Shown here: one piece after another, positions 1 to 8,154 of the stretch | Position numbering within the stretch: position 1 is the stretch's first letter | How the letters are laid out: each line of letters opens with the position of its first letter | DNA from: Nocardia carnea NBRC 14403 | GTDB taxonomy: Bacteria > Actinomycetota > Actinomycetes > Mycobacteriales > Mycobacteriaceae | Length of the DNA stretch: 64,000 nucleotides | NCBI RefSeq assembly: GCF_000308515.1 | Contig: NZ_BAFV01000020.1 | Location: 1-64,000 of the forward strand | Direction of reading: 5' to 3' | Translations under genes and position numbers: made by a program | The notes under the pieces: generated by a model | Seen by the model: only the letters and a program-made list of their open reading frames with translations | Database searches by the model: none | What the model was told of the DNA's origin: nothing

Positions 1-198
1 TCCCGGTTCTGGCCGGCCGCGGAATGGGAGCCCGGCCGCTCGCAGCCGTCGTTCGACAAACAGTTCGTCCGCGATTGGGCCACCTCGACCGGCTGGGACA
101 AGGAACCGCCCGGCCCGGAGATCCCGGCCGATATCGTCGCCGCGACCAGGGAAAAGTACGTCCAGGCCTACGAACTGATCACCGGCCGCACCTGGTGA
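1..198 (+). CDS. purC: SAICAR synthase, C-terminal fragment
   Basis: The first 65 codons of the window read in frame 1 from the edge to a TGA. They match the C-terminal end of phosphoribosylaminoimidazole-succinocarboxamide synthase, the ATP-dependent cytosolic enzyme that joins aspartate to CAIR in purine synthesis. The clearest signature is SRFWPAAEW, followed by QPSFDKQFVRDW, as in actinobacterial PurC. The rest of the gene lies outside the window, so the catalytic ATP-grasp-like part is not visible. The gene is convergent with the FAD reductase that ends 86 bases downstream. Confidence 0.9.
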   Translation, partial: SRFWPAAEWEPGRSQPSFDKQFVRDWATSTGWDKEPPGPEIPADIVAATREKYVQAYELITGRTW

Positions 199-283
199 GG
201 TGCCCGGCCGTTTCAGTGGCAGGCCGGCCACTGCCTCGGGCGCAGCGGCCGCCGGATGAATACGACCGATGTGGTGTGTGCGG

Positions 284-1504
284 TCAGAGCGCGGTCGACG
301 TGTCCGCGAGACGGTCCGGGTCGACCGGGTCGCCGGAGTGGATGAGTTCCTTGATGCGGTCGCCCGCATCCCAGATGTTCACGTTCATCCCGGCCAGGAC
401 CCGCTGCCGGTCGTCGAGCCAGAACGCCACGAATTCGCGGCCGCCGAGATCACCGCGCACCACCACCCGCTCGTAGTCACCGGGGGCGGCGAAACCGGTG
501 TATTCCATACCGAGGTCGTACTGGTCGGTGAAGAAGTAGGGGAGGCGGTCGTACGGGGCGGCCTTGCCGAGCATGGTCCGGGCGGCCGCCGCGGGCTGAT
601 TCAGGGCGTTCGCCCAGTGCTCCACTCGGATCCGGCGGCCCAGTACGGGATGTTCCTGTTCGGCGATATCGCCGATCGCGACGATATTCGGGTCGCTGCT
701 GGTGAGTCCCGCGTCGACGAGGACGCCGGTACCGGTGAGCAGGCCGGCGGCTTCCGCGAGTTCGATACGGGGCCGTGCACCCACCGCGACGAGGACGGCG
801 TCCGCCTCGAAGGTCGTACCGTCCGCCAACCGCACGCCGCGCGCCCGCCCGTCGGAAACAGTGATCTGCTCGACGCGCGCATCGAACCGGAACTCGACGC
901 CGTGCTCCCGGTGCAGGTCGGCGAAAACCTCGCCCATCTCCGGGCCCAGCGCGCCCAGTAGAGGCGTAGAGGTCCCTTCGACCACGGTCACCGCCACCCC
1001 GGCCGCGCGCGCCGCCGCGGTGACCTCGAGCCCGATCCAGCCCGCCCCGATGACCACCAGCCGGCGCGCGGTGCCGAACAGTTCGATCAGCGCGTCGGAT
1101 TCTTCGACGGTACGCAGGGTGTACACGCCGGGCGCATCGGCGCCCGGGACGGGCAGCGAACGGGATGCGGCACCGGTGGCCAGCGCCAATTTGTCGTAGG
1201 GCAGCGTCGAACCGTCCGGTAGCGCAACCGTGCGGGCGGCCCGGTCGACGGCGGTGACCTCGGTACCCGGCAAAAGTTCCACATTGTGGTCCCGATACCA
1301 GGCGGCGTCGGCCACGGTGAACTCGTCGAGGGTTTTCTTCCCGGCCAGGTACTCCTTCGACAGCGGCGGACGTTCGTAGGGCAGCCGCTCCTCCGCGCCG
1401 ATGAGGGTGATGTGGCCGTCGAAATCGTTGGCACGCAACTCCTGTGCCAGTTTCGCTCCGGCCAGGCCGGCGCCGACGATCACGAAACGCTGTGCAGATG
1501 TCAT
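284..1504 (-). CDS. FAD/NAD(P)-dependent oxidoreductase, ferredoxin-reductase type
   Basis: A 406-residue flavoprotein of the ferredoxin/rubredoxin/putidaredoxin reductase family, which passes electrons from NAD(P)H through FAD to a small iron-sulfur or other acceptor. The N-terminal Rossmann motif GAGLAG is at residues 11-16. A second nucleotide motif (VVIGAGWIGLEV) lies near residue 150, and the late FAD contact AIGDIAE follows. The C-terminal reductase domain is complete. The ATG at 1504 is preferred because the FAD motif starts directly after it; the frame stays open for 111 more codons upstream without family similarity. The divergent neighbour is a thiol-disulfide reductase. The electron acceptor cannot be told from the sequence. 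Confidence 0.85.
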   Translation of the reverse strand: MTSAQRFVIVGAGLAGAKLAQELRANDFDGHITLIGAEERLPYERPPLSKEYLAGKKTLDEFTVADAAWYRDHNVELLPGTEVTAVDRAARTVALPDGSTLPYDKLALATGAASRSLPVPGADAPGVYTLRTVEESDALIELFGTARRLVVIGAGWIGLEVTAAARAAGVAVTVVEGTSTPLLGALGPEMGEVFADLHREHGVEFRFDARVEQITVSDGRARGVRLADGTTFEADAVLVAVGARPRIELAEAAGLLTGTGVLVDAGLTSSDPNIVAIGDIAEQEHPVLGRRIRVEHWANALNQPAAAARTMLGKAAPYDRLPYFFTDQYDLGMEYTGFAAPGDYERVVVRGDLGGREFVAFWLDDRQRVLAGMNVNIWDAGDRIKELIHSGDPVDPDRLADTSTAL

Positions 1505-1685
1505 GGACGGACTCCCTTGTCGTGAGTTGTTCCAGCGACGATCCGAACCTCTGTTGCCAGCGTACTGAGACCGCCCGCGATGTTCGCCCGGGATCGGGAA
1601 CGAAAACGGCGCGGCGGCGGTTGCTCGGTGAGAGGCCGGGCCTGCGGCGCAGTGCCCGTCGACGACCGAACGAGAGGAACCGTCC

Positions 1686-2333
1686 GTGACCGATACGGCC
1701 GATAAGAAGGACCTTGCCGAATTCTGGTTCGACCCACTGTGCCCGTGGTGCTGGATCACCTCCCGCTGGATCCTCGAGGTCGCGAAGGTGCGCGATATCG
1801 AGACCCGTTTCCATGTGATGAGCCTGGCGGTGCTCAACGAGGGCCGTGATCTGCCGCCGGAGTATCAGGAGCTGATGGCGAGCGGATGGGGCCCGGTGCG
1901 GGTCGCGATTGCCGCCGCCCAGCAGCACGGCGACGAGGTCCTGCCGGCGCTGTATACCGCTATGGGCACCCGCTTCCACGATCGCCGGTCGGAGTACGAG
2001 AAGGAGGGCGATCTGCGAGCCACCTTCGCGGCGATCCTCGCCGACGCGCTCGCCGAGGCCGGGTTGCCGGCCGAACTGTCGGCCGCCGTGGACAGCGGCG
2101 AATACGACGAGGCGTTGCGGGCCAGCCATCACGCCGGGATGGACAAGGTCGGACCCGACGTCGGTACGCCGACCATCCATGTCAACGGTGTTGCGTTCTT
2201 CGGTCCGGTGCTGTCGCGGATTCCGCGGGGCGAGGAGGCGGGGAAACTCTGGGACGCGGTGGTCACGCTGGCGGCTTATCCGCACTTCTTCGAGCTCAAG
2301 CGCACCCGCGACGAGGATCCGCAGTTCGACTGA
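1686..2333 (+). CDS. DsbA-family mycothiol-dependent reductase (Rv2466c-like)
   Basis: A 215-residue cytosolic thioredoxin-fold protein of the DsbA/FrnE group. The active site CPWC is at residues 19-22 inside [16 protein letters not shown], which is typical of the mycobacterial mycothiol-dependent nitroreductase Rv2466c. That protein reduces disulfides and nitro compounds with mycothiol. The later motif [16 protein letters not shown] supplies the cis-proline (TPTI) expected in this fold. The GTG start follows a GAGAGGAA ribosome-binding site. Its relatives Rv2465c (rpiB) and Rv2464c (nei) are also neighbours here, with an M48 protease gene inserted between. The substrate is inferred from the family only. 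Confidence 0.85.
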   Translation: MTDTADKKDLAEFWFDPLCPWCWITSRWILEVAKVRDIETRFHVMSLAVLNEGRDLPPEYQELMASGWGPVRVAIAAAQQHGDEVLPALYTAMGTRFHDRRSEYEKEGDLRATFAAILADALAEAGLPAELSAAVDSGEYDEALRASHHAGMDKVGPDVGTPTIHVNGVAFFGPVLSRIPRGEEAGKLWDAVVTLAAYPHFFELKRTRDEDPQFD

Positions 2334-2387
2334 GGATCGTGCGGGCCGGTCCCGGCCGTCCGGCCGGAACCGGCCACCGGGACCAGG

Positions 2388-3434
2388 TCAGTGCGGGGTT
2401 TTCGACATCGTCACCGGTTGCCCGCCGGGAGCTCCCGGCGGGGGCGGCGGTGGCACGGTGAGCGGCCGTGACCCCGGCGCGGGCCGCCAGAACAACCGGC
2501 CGTGGCTGCTGCGGTCGCGTAACGCCCACATCCGCCAGGTGAGCACGGGATGGGAGGCCATGGCGTTCACCATCCAGACGAAGAAGCCGCGTTCCTGGGC
2601 CGCGCGGTCGGCCATTTCGTCGAAACCCACCGAGGTGTTGAGGTATTTACCGGCCGCCAATGTGCCCATCGCCGGCGCCGCGCCCTGCGGCCGGTGGCAG
2701 TAACCGTGGTTGTCGGCCGTGTACTCCTGCGACCGGATGAGCGAATTACCCAGGATGGGCAGGAACGGGACGAGGAACATTCCCAGCTGCCGCCAATAGG
2801 ACGCGTGCCCGGCCGCGATATGGCCGACCTCGTGGCCGATGATGAACGCCAGCGCATCCGGTTCGCGGGCGGCGCCGCTGACCTCGAACAGGTCGCTGTA
2901 GACCACCACGTAACGGCGGAATCCGTGGCCGGAGGCGAACGCGTTGATCTGCCCGTTCCCGAGTACCACGTAGGCATCCGGCGCCGCCGCCATCCCGAAC
3001 CGGGCCGCGGCCTCCTGCACCATCCGGTACCCCTCGGGGAACTGGGTCGGCGACATCTTCACGCCGTTGACCCGCTGCCGCGAATAGTTGAGTCCGCGGC
3101 CCAGCCAGATCAGCAGGGGCGCCCCCACCAGGATCAGGATGTACTCGTTGACGGCGCCGAGGACGAGCAGCAGAAAAGCCAGCAGATACGCAACCCCCGT
3201 GAACAGCACCACAACGGTCAGCAGCGGGATCTCCCAGCTGTGCCGGGCGGGCATCCCGAACGGCGAGAGTCCACGCGGCTCGTGCGCCGGCCCCGGCGGC
3301 GGAGGATAACCGGCCGGTAGGGCCGCCGGGGTACCCGGACGGTCGGTGAGCCACGGGTAGGGCCCGGGCTCCGGCGGAATCGCGCCCCAGTGGGGGCCGG
3401 ACCCGGACGGTTGCTGTGGGTCGTGCGGCTGCAT
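2388..3434 (-). CDS. M48-family zinc metalloprotease, membrane-anchored
   Basis: A 348-residue HtpX/Ste24-like peptidase. The zinc-binding helix HEVGH is at residues 201-205, and the third ligand is probably the Glu of the later SQEYTAD motif. About 65 residues of proline-rich N-terminus precede two membrane segments (roughly 68-92 and 96-112), so the catalytic domain is tethered to the membrane, with a proline-rich C-terminus. Family members degrade misfolded membrane proteins. The gene is read divergently from rpiB and convergently with the DsbA-like gene. It interrupts the otherwise conserved Rv2466c-rpiB-nei order. No substrate can be named. Confidence 0.85.
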   Translation of the reverse strand: MQPHDPQQPSGSGPHWGAIPPEPGPYPWLTDRPGTPAALPAGYPPPPGPAHEPRGLSPFGMPARHSWEIPLLTVVVLFTGVAYLLAFLLLVLGAVNEYILILVGAPLLIWLGRGLNYSRQRVNGVKMSPTQFPEGYRMVQEAAARFGMAAAPDAYVVLGNGQINAFASGHGFRRYVVVYSDLFEVSGAAREPDALAFIIGHEVGHIAAGHASYWRQLGMFLVPFLPILGNSLIRSQEYTADNHGYCHRPQGAAPAMGTLAAGKYLNTSVGFDEMADRAAQERGFFVWMVNAMASHPVLTWRMWALRDRSSHGRLFWRPAPGSRPLTVPPPPPPGAPGGQPVTMSKTPH

Positions 3435-3553
3435 ACCCCGACTCTAAGCGGACCTCCGCATCCGTTCGGCCGGGTGCGGAAGGTCACGCCGGGTTCGCGC
3501 GGTGCTGCCCGCCCGCCGTCATCGCCGGTTTCCGGGCCTGACACAATCGCGGC

Positions 3554-4027
3554 ATGCGCGTATACCTGGGTGCCGATCACGCTGGTTTCGAACTGAAAAA
3601 TGTCGTCAGAGACCACCTCGAGAAGGCCGGTCACGAGGTCGTCGATTGCGGCGCCCTCGTCTACGACGCTCTCGACGATTACCCCGCCTTCTGCATCGAG
3701 GCGGCCCGTCGCACCGTCGCCGACCCGGGCAGTCTCGGACTGGTCTTCGGTGGTAGCGGCAACGGTGAGCAGATCGCCGCGAACAAGGTGCCCGGCGCGC
3801 GGTGCGCGCTGGCCTGGAGTGTCGAAACCGCCCGGCTGGCGCGGGAACACAACAACGCCCAGCTGATCGGCATCGGTGGCCGGATGCATTCGCAGCAGGA
3901 GGCGCTGGAGATCGTGGACGCCTTCGTGACCACCCCGTGGTCGGACGAGGAGCGGCACCAGCGTCGTATCGATATCCTCGCCGCCTACGAGAAGACCGGC
4001 GAAGCGCCCGCCCTGCCCGCTTCCTGA
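3554..4027 (+). CDS. rpiB: Ribose-5-phosphate isomerase B
   Basis: A 157-residue RpiB that interconverts ribose 5-phosphate and ribulose 5-phosphate in the pentose phosphate pathway. The phosphate-binding start GADHAGFELK and the segment FGGSGNGEQIAANKVPGARCAL are diagnostic. As in Mycobacterium tuberculosis RpiB, the position of the E. coli catalytic cysteine is not cysteine, and a glutamate (about residue 72, in GNGEQ) is the expected base. The nei gene starts five bases after the stop codon, so the two are probably co-transcribed. Confidence 0.93.
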   Translation: MRVYLGADHAGFELKNVVRDHLEKAGHEVVDCGALVYDALDDYPAFCIEAARRTVADPGSLGLVFGGSGNGEQIAANKVPGARCALAWSVETARLAREHNNAQLIGIGGRMHSQQEALEIVDAFVTTPWSDEERHQRRIDILAAYEKTGEAPALPAS

Positions 4028-4032
4028 CGCGA

Positions 4033-4845
4033 GTGCCGGAGGGGCATACCCTGCACCGGCTCGCCTACCGGCACGAACAGCGCCTGGCCGGTGCGATGGT
4101 GCGGGTATCGAGTCCGCAGGGAAAATTCGCCGCGGGTGCTGCCCGGGTGGACGGGCGTATCCTGCTGCGGTCGCAGGCGTGGGGCAAACATCTGCTGCAC
4201 GAGTACGAGGGCGAGCTGTTCGTCCACGTCCACCTGGGGCTGTACGGCACGTTCACCGAATCCGGTCTGCCGATGCCGGATCCGGTGGGGCAGGTGCGAA
4301 TGCGGATGTCGGGTACGGGTCGCGACGGGTCCGGGTTCGGCACCGATCTGCGCGGGCCGACGGCCTGCGAGATCCTGACACCGCCGGAGGTGACGGCGCT
4401 CGTCGACCGGCTCGGACCCGACCCGTTGCGTTCCGATGCCGACCCGGACCGGGCCTGGGCGCGGATCAGCCGCTCCCGGCGCAGTATCGGCTCCTTGCTG
4501 ATGGATCAGAGCGTGATCGCGGGGGTCGGTAATGTCTACCGTGCCGAAGTGCTGTTCCGGCACGGTATTTCCCCGTCGCGACCCGGTACCGGGGTCACCC
4601 CGGACGAATGGTCGGCGCTGTGGGCGGATCTCGTCGGCCTGATGCGGGTGGGGGTGCGCCGCGGGAAGATGCACGTGGTGCGCCCCGAACACGATCACGG
4701 CGCGCCGTCCTACGCTGCCGACCGGCCCCGTACCTACGTCTACCGGCGGGCAGGCGAGCCGTGCCGCTGCTGTGCCGCGCCGGTGCGGCACAGCGTTCTG
4801 GAGGGCCGGAACCTGTTCTGGTGCGCCGGCTGCCAGCCCGGCTGA
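4033..4845 (+). CDS. nei: Fpg/Nei-family DNA glycosylase/AP lyase (Nei1-like)
   Basis: A 270-residue base-excision-repair enzyme that removes oxidised bases and nicks the abasic site. It begins MPEGHTLHRLA, giving the catalytic Pro2-Glu3 pair; the PEGHT form is that of endonuclease VIII rather than Fpg. The helix-two-turn-helix segment (MDQSVIAGVGNVYRAEVLF) is in the middle. The C-terminal zinc finger has four cysteines in two CxxC pairs within the last 30 residues. The GTG start lies five bases after rpiB, the same partner as Rv2465c-Rv2464c in M. tuberculosis. Nei1 is the more likely assignment from that context. Confidence 0.88.
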   Translation: MPEGHTLHRLAYRHEQRLAGAMVRVSSPQGKFAAGAARVDGRILLRSQAWGKHLLHEYEGELFVHVHLGLYGTFTESGLPMPDPVGQVRMRMSGTGRDGSGFGTDLRGPTACEILTPPEVTALVDRLGPDPLRSDADPDRAWARISRSRRSIGSLLMDQSVIAGVGNVYRAEVLFRHGISPSRPGTGVTPDEWSALWADLVGLMRVGVRRGKMHVVRPEHDHGAPSYAADRPRTYVYRRAGEPCRCCAAPVRHSVLEGRNLFWCAGCQPG

Positions 4846-4877
4846 GCCTGCACGTTCGGGTCCGCGCGGTCGGTTAC

Positions 4878-4962
4878 GGCGGCATCCACCCGGCCGGCCA
4901 GGGCGGTATCGACTCAGCCCGCCACGGCGGCACCGACTCAGCCGGCGACGGCGGTATCGACC
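4878..4962. repeat. 24-bp tandem repeat, about 3.5 copies
   Basis: Units beginning GGCGG(C/T)ATC start at 4878, 4902, 4926 and 4950, with a few substitutions between copies. The array covers the 3' end of the diguanylate cyclase gene and runs past it. On the minus strand each full unit encodes Val-Ala-Gly-stop or a close variant, so the repeat duplicates the last codons of the gene together with the stop codon. Confidence 0.7.
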
Positions 4963-5903
4963 GCCTCGTCTGCGGGTTCGGCGCCGACGTAGCGGCGCCC
5001 GCCCGCCGTTTTCGCCGAGTACATAGCGAGATCCGCGCGGCGCAGTAGTTCGGCCAGTTCGGCGCGGTCCTCGGGCGGCGAGTAGGTGGTGCCGACACTG
5101 GCCGATACCGGTACCGGACCCGCCGCGGTCCATACCGAATCATTGAGGGCGAGTACGATATTCGCGGCCAGTTCGGCGACGCGATCCTTGTCGAGACCGG
5201 CCGCGAGTACGAATTCGTCGCCGCCGTAGCGGCAGACCACGGTCCCCGGCGGCGCCACCTCACGCAGGCGTTGTGCGAGTTCGACCAATACCTCGTCGCC
5301 GACGGCGTGGCCGTAGTTGTCGTTGATCTGCTTGAACCGGTCCAGATCCACCACCAGCAGCCCGACCCCGCGTTGCGGGTGATCGGCCATCTGCCGGACC
5401 CGTTTGCGCAGCAGGGTGCGGTTGGCCAGGCCGGTGAGCGCGTCATGGGTGGCTTCGTGTTCGAGCCGCTGTTGGAGGGCGGCGAATTCACGCACCCGTT
5501 GGGTGGCTTCGTCGGAGAAGTTCTTCTTCTGCTGAGCCAATGCCAGCTCCTGCAATGCCTGCGCGTAGCTGTCGATGGCCTGACTGGCCACGAGCGGCCA
5601 CTGGGTGGCCACCAGGGAGCCCCGTGGTCCGGCGGGGAAGCCCAGCAGGGTGCGGGTCACCAGGGCGAGCATCCGGACCTGGTGCAGCGGCTCCGCGCAC
5701 AGCCGCGCCCCGAGCCGGCGGGCAGCGCGAATCGGGAACGGATCGGACACCGTGAGCTCGAGTAGCTGCTCGAGGATATCGACGAGAACAGGTTCGATCT
5801 CGGCCGCGGTGATATCGGCATCGGGCTGGGCACCGGCCGCCACGGCCCATTCGCGGGCGGTGGAATGGATGGGGGGCCGGCTCTCAGCAGGCATTGCGAT
5901 CAC
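4938..5903 (-). CDS. GGDEF-domain diguanylate cyclase
   Basis: A 321-residue protein. Residues 1-140 are a helical region without a recognised sensor domain and without membrane segments, ending in a likely coiled-coil stalk (about 112-155). A GGDEF domain follows, with DALTGLANR near 155 and the intact signature GGDEF at 227-231, so it should make cyclic di-GMP from GTP. The usual RxxD product-inhibition site upstream of GGDEF is not present. It is convergent with nei, and its C-terminal end lies in a 24-bp tandem repeat. What the N-terminal half senses is unknown. Confidence 0.88.
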   Translation of the reverse strand: MIAMPAESRPPIHSTAREWAVAAGAQPDADITAAEIEPVLVDILEQLLELTVSDPFPIRAARRLGARLCAEPLHQVRMLALVTRTLLGFPAGPRGSLVATQWPLVASQAIDSYAQALQELALAQQKKNFSDEATQRVREFAALQQRLEHEATHDALTGLANRTLLRKRVRQMADHPQRGVGLLVVDLDRFKQINDNYGHAVGDEVLVELAQRLREVAPPGTVVCRYGGDEFVLAAGLDKDRVAELAANIVLALNDSVWTAAGPVPVSASVGTTYSPPEDRAELAELLRRADLAMYSAKTAGGRRYVGAEPADEAVDTAVAG

Positions 5904-6369
5904 CGCAGGCGGAGGTAATCGCGCCGCGAATACGCGGCTTCGGTGCCGGGGTCACCCGGCTCTGTAGTACTGCTGTGCGGATGGTCCACCTTGTCGGGTG
6001 CACGCTACCGCCCCCTTTCCAGATACCCCGTCCGGCAAGAAGATCGTAGCAAGATGGTGGGGCCCGGAGACCTACGTTCTAGAACAAGTTCTCGAACCCC
6101 GGAACAACAGCAATCTCTGGCGTATCGTTCGGAATCCGCCGGTGTTACACACTTTCGCGAAATTTTTTCCCGAGCGCCGGGGGAATGCCCGGCCATCGTG
6201 TTCGGGCGCCCGATCGTGCCGGTCCGGTTCCGCCGGCTCACAGGGGCGGCCGGGCGGCCGCCGGCGGTGCACCGGGAGCAGGAACGGGGGCTGATTGGCG
6301 AAAAGAAAGTGGTATTCGGTACAGTCGCTCATGCACACGGCATCATGGTGATCACGCTGCCGGACGCAT
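5904..6369. other. Intergenic region upstream of the diguanylate cyclase gene and tRNA pair
   Basis: No protein-coding gene is supported in these 466 bases. The region is lower in GC than its surroundings and should hold the divergent promoters of the diguanylate cyclase gene and the tRNAs. It contains the overlapping inverted repeats GTTCTAGAAC (6076-6085) and GAACAAGTTC (6082-6091), and the odd palindrome GTGTTACAC near 6143. These look like operator sites but match no regulator that I can name with confidence. Confidence 0.5.
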
Positions 6370-6440
<71 letters not shown>

Positions 6441-6477
6441 CTCTCCGAGACCGGAAACCACCCCTTCGGGGGTACTA

Positions 6478-6551
6478 CGGGGTGTGGCGCAGCTTGGTAG
6501 CGCACCCGCTTTGGGAGCGGGTGGTCGCAGGTTCAAATCCTGTCACCCCGA
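6478..6551 (+). tRNA. tRNA-Pro (anticodon TGG)
   Basis: A 74-base cloverleaf. Acceptor CGGGGTG pairs with CACCCCG, followed by discriminator A. The anticodon stem CCCGC/GCGGG encloses TTTGGGA with anticodon TGG. The T-arm loop is GGTTCAAATCC. The D-arm GCGCAGCTTGGTAGCGC is typical of proline tRNA. It follows tRNA-Gly and ends 36 bases before the stop codon of the convergent merR gene. Confidence 0.95.
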
Positions 6552-6587
6552 CATTTCTCGTCGATTGCCGGAGCCGACCCGGTGGCC

Positions 6588-7367
6588 TCAGCTACGCGCC
6601 CGGAACGGCTGCTTACCGTTGGGTGCCCCGTTCCGGCGGGCCGGGTAGGCGCGTGGCGGTGGCGGAGTCTCCACGGGGAGTTCGGCCCGGCGGCCGAAAG
6701 CCTGGTCGATCAGCTCCGATGCGGCCCGGGTGACGATGAGGCGCGCGATGGCGAGATCGGTTTCCAGTTTGGTGCGGTCTTTGATGCTTCGCTCGGACTG
6801 CTCGTAGCTCTTTCCGGCGAGGATATGGAAGATCTCGGCGGCATAGCGATCGGCGATACGGTCGCAATCGGCGCGGAGGCGCTCGATGAGCTGGAAGGTG
6901 GCATTGGGGGGCAGGCCCGCGTCGTCGAGTCGGGTGGCCAGATCGCTGCACCGCGGGTTGGTGACCCGGTAGACGTCGAACGGGTCGTCGCTGGCGGCGA
7001 GAGCCTGTTGAACGTACTCGGGTAGTTCGTAGGCCGGTTCCTCGGGTTCCGGCGCGGGAGGATGGTCCGGTGACGGGTGCTCGGACGCGTTCGGGTTCTG
7101 ATCGGTGACGCCCAGGACGTCGGCGAGGCCGTCCCCGCGGTCCCAGGCAGAGAGCAGCTCGCGGATGCCGTTGAGTTTCATACCGCGGCCCAGCAGCCGG
7201 CTGATGGTCTGCAGCCGGTTCAGGTGATCGGAGTCGTAGTAGCCGATGCGTCCCCGGACATCAGGTGAGGGCAGCAGCCCACGCTCGTGGTACACGCGGA
7301 CACTGCGCACGGTGGTCTCGGCGGCCCGCGCCAGCTCGTCGATCGTGTACTCGGATTCGCCAGGCAT
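6588..7367 (-). CDS. MerR-family transcriptional regulator
   Basis: A 259-residue regulator. Residues 1-75 form a MerR winged helix-turn-helix (YTIDELARAAETTVRSVRVYHERG, then GRIGYYDSDHLNRL). A disordered Pro/Glu-rich linker follows, then a helical C-terminal domain of about 130 residues and a proline/arginine-rich tail. The ligand domain has no cysteine cluster for metal sensing, so an organic or protein signal is more likely. The start at 7367 places the HTH at the N-terminus. It is divergent from whiB, and the gap holds up to three copies of the CCGYT-N4-ARCGG palindrome. That same palindrome occurs between promoter elements elsewhere in the window, the position MerR proteins use. That this protein binds it is inference. 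Confidence 0.88.
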   Translation of the reverse strand: MPGESEYTIDELARAAETTVRSVRVYHERGLLPSPDVRGRIGYYDSDHLNRLQTISRLLGRGMKLNGIRELLSAWDRGDGLADVLGVTDQNPNASEHPSPDHPPAPEPEEPAYELPEYVQQALAASDDPFDVYRVTNPRCSDLATRLDDAGLPPNATFQLIERLRADCDRIADRYAAEIFHILAGKSYEQSERSIKDRTKLETDLAIARLIVTRAASELIDQAFGRRAELPVETPPPPRAYPARRNGAPNGKQPFRARS

Positions 7368-7388
7368 ACCTATAGGAAACCATACTTG

Positions 7389-7408
7389 GGACCGTAGATA
7401 AACGGTCC
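7389..7408. promoter_or_regulatory. Palindromic operator B1 (variant)
   Basis: GGACCGTAGATAAACGGTCC has seven-base perfect arms (GGACCGT/ACGGTCC) and resembles the CCGYT-N4-ARCGG family seen at five stricter sites in this window. It is the copy nearest the merR start codon and could serve autoregulation. Confidence 0.5.
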
Positions 7409-7418
7409 GTAACCAAAC

Positions 7419-7438
7419 GAACCGCTGTATGACGGCTT
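7419..7438. promoter_or_regulatory. Palindromic operator B2 (variant)
   Basis: GAACCGCTGTATGACGGCTT fits the left half CCGCT and the right half ACGG of the operator B family, with one mismatch. It lies between B1 and B3 in the merR-whiB gap. Confidence 0.45.
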
Positions 7439-7461
7439 GAAATTGTGAAATGAAGATCAAC

Positions 7462-7481
7462 GTACCGTTAAGTAGCGGTAC
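7462..7481. promoter_or_regulatory. Palindromic operator B3
   Basis: GTACCGTTAAGTAGCGGTAC is a full match to CCGYT-N4-ARCGG with GTA/TAC flanks, 155 bases before the whiB start. With B1 and B2 it gives three spaced copies between the divergent merR and whiB genes. Confidence 0.65.
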
Positions 7482-7635
7482 GAGGCCTTGCTTCCAGGCC
7501 TGTCGATGTTCTACCGTCGTGATACAGCTGACACCAGCTGTTTCCGGGGACTGTTGAGCAGCCCTGACGATCCGCCCGACCAACGGGACACGTATCGGTA
7601 CCCCCGGCGTGCCCTCGGCAGTTCCGGAGACGGTG

Positions 7636-8109
7636 ATGAGCACAATACGAGTACGGTCGTTGAGCGTTGTCCTACCTCGCAAAACAACTGAGTCGCGGGT
7701 TTCCGCGCCACCCCCTTCCGTATCGGTGAAGTCGGCGCAGCGCCCACCGTGCGCGGAGCTGCCGGACAGCTGGGACCTGGATTCCGGCACCCCCGACGCC
7801 TGGCATTCGGCAGTACGTACTTGCTATGGCTGCCCCTTGTTCGAACAGTGTGCGCGCCTGGCGCAGACTCTCATCGAGCGGGGCGATGCACCGCGAGCCA
7901 TGATCTGGGCGGGCATCGCCTATGACAACTCGGGCAACGTCATAGAGAACTTGGACCGGCATCGCACCGTGCCGATCGATCACAAACGGCCGATGCGGAT
8001 CATCCGCAACGGCCCGCGCCCCACTCACGGCGCAGTGGTTTCCGGTGCGCCCAAACGTCATATCGTCCTGGGCCGCCCGCTCCAGCCGACGGGGACCGCT
8101 GCTGTCTGA
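7636..8109 (+). CDS. WhiB-family iron-sulfur regulator
   Basis: A 157-residue Wbl protein. The four cluster-ligand cysteines are at 39, 63, 66 and 72 (C-x23-CxxC-x5-C), as in WhiB proteins that hold a [4Fe-4S] cluster and bind the principal sigma factor. The usual G(V/I)WGG turn is replaced by IWAGI at 90-94. The C-terminus is basic and could contact DNA. ATG 7636 is preferred for its GGAGA ribosome-binding site; the frame is open for nine more codons. It is divergent from merR, with operator B copies between them, and the ROK gene starts 45 bases downstream. It does not clearly match WhiB1-WhiB7, so no subclass is given. Confidence 0.88.
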   Translation: MSTIRVRSLSVVLPRKTTESRVSAPPPSVSVKSAQRPPCAELPDSWDLDSGTPDAWHSAVRTCYGCPLFEQCARLAQTLIERGDAPRAMIWAGIAYDNSGNVIENLDRHRTVPIDHKRPMRIIRNGPRPTHGAVVSGAPKRHIVLGRPLQPTGTAAV

Positions 8110-8154
8110 CTATGCTGCGGGGGCAAGCGCGGATCTATTTCTGGTGGTGCGTAG

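Noticed and set aside
477..2285. Long minus-strand open frame across the FAD reductase and DsbA-like genes
   Set aside because: It is an antisense shadow in GC-rich DNA; both genes it covers have clear motifs in their own frames.
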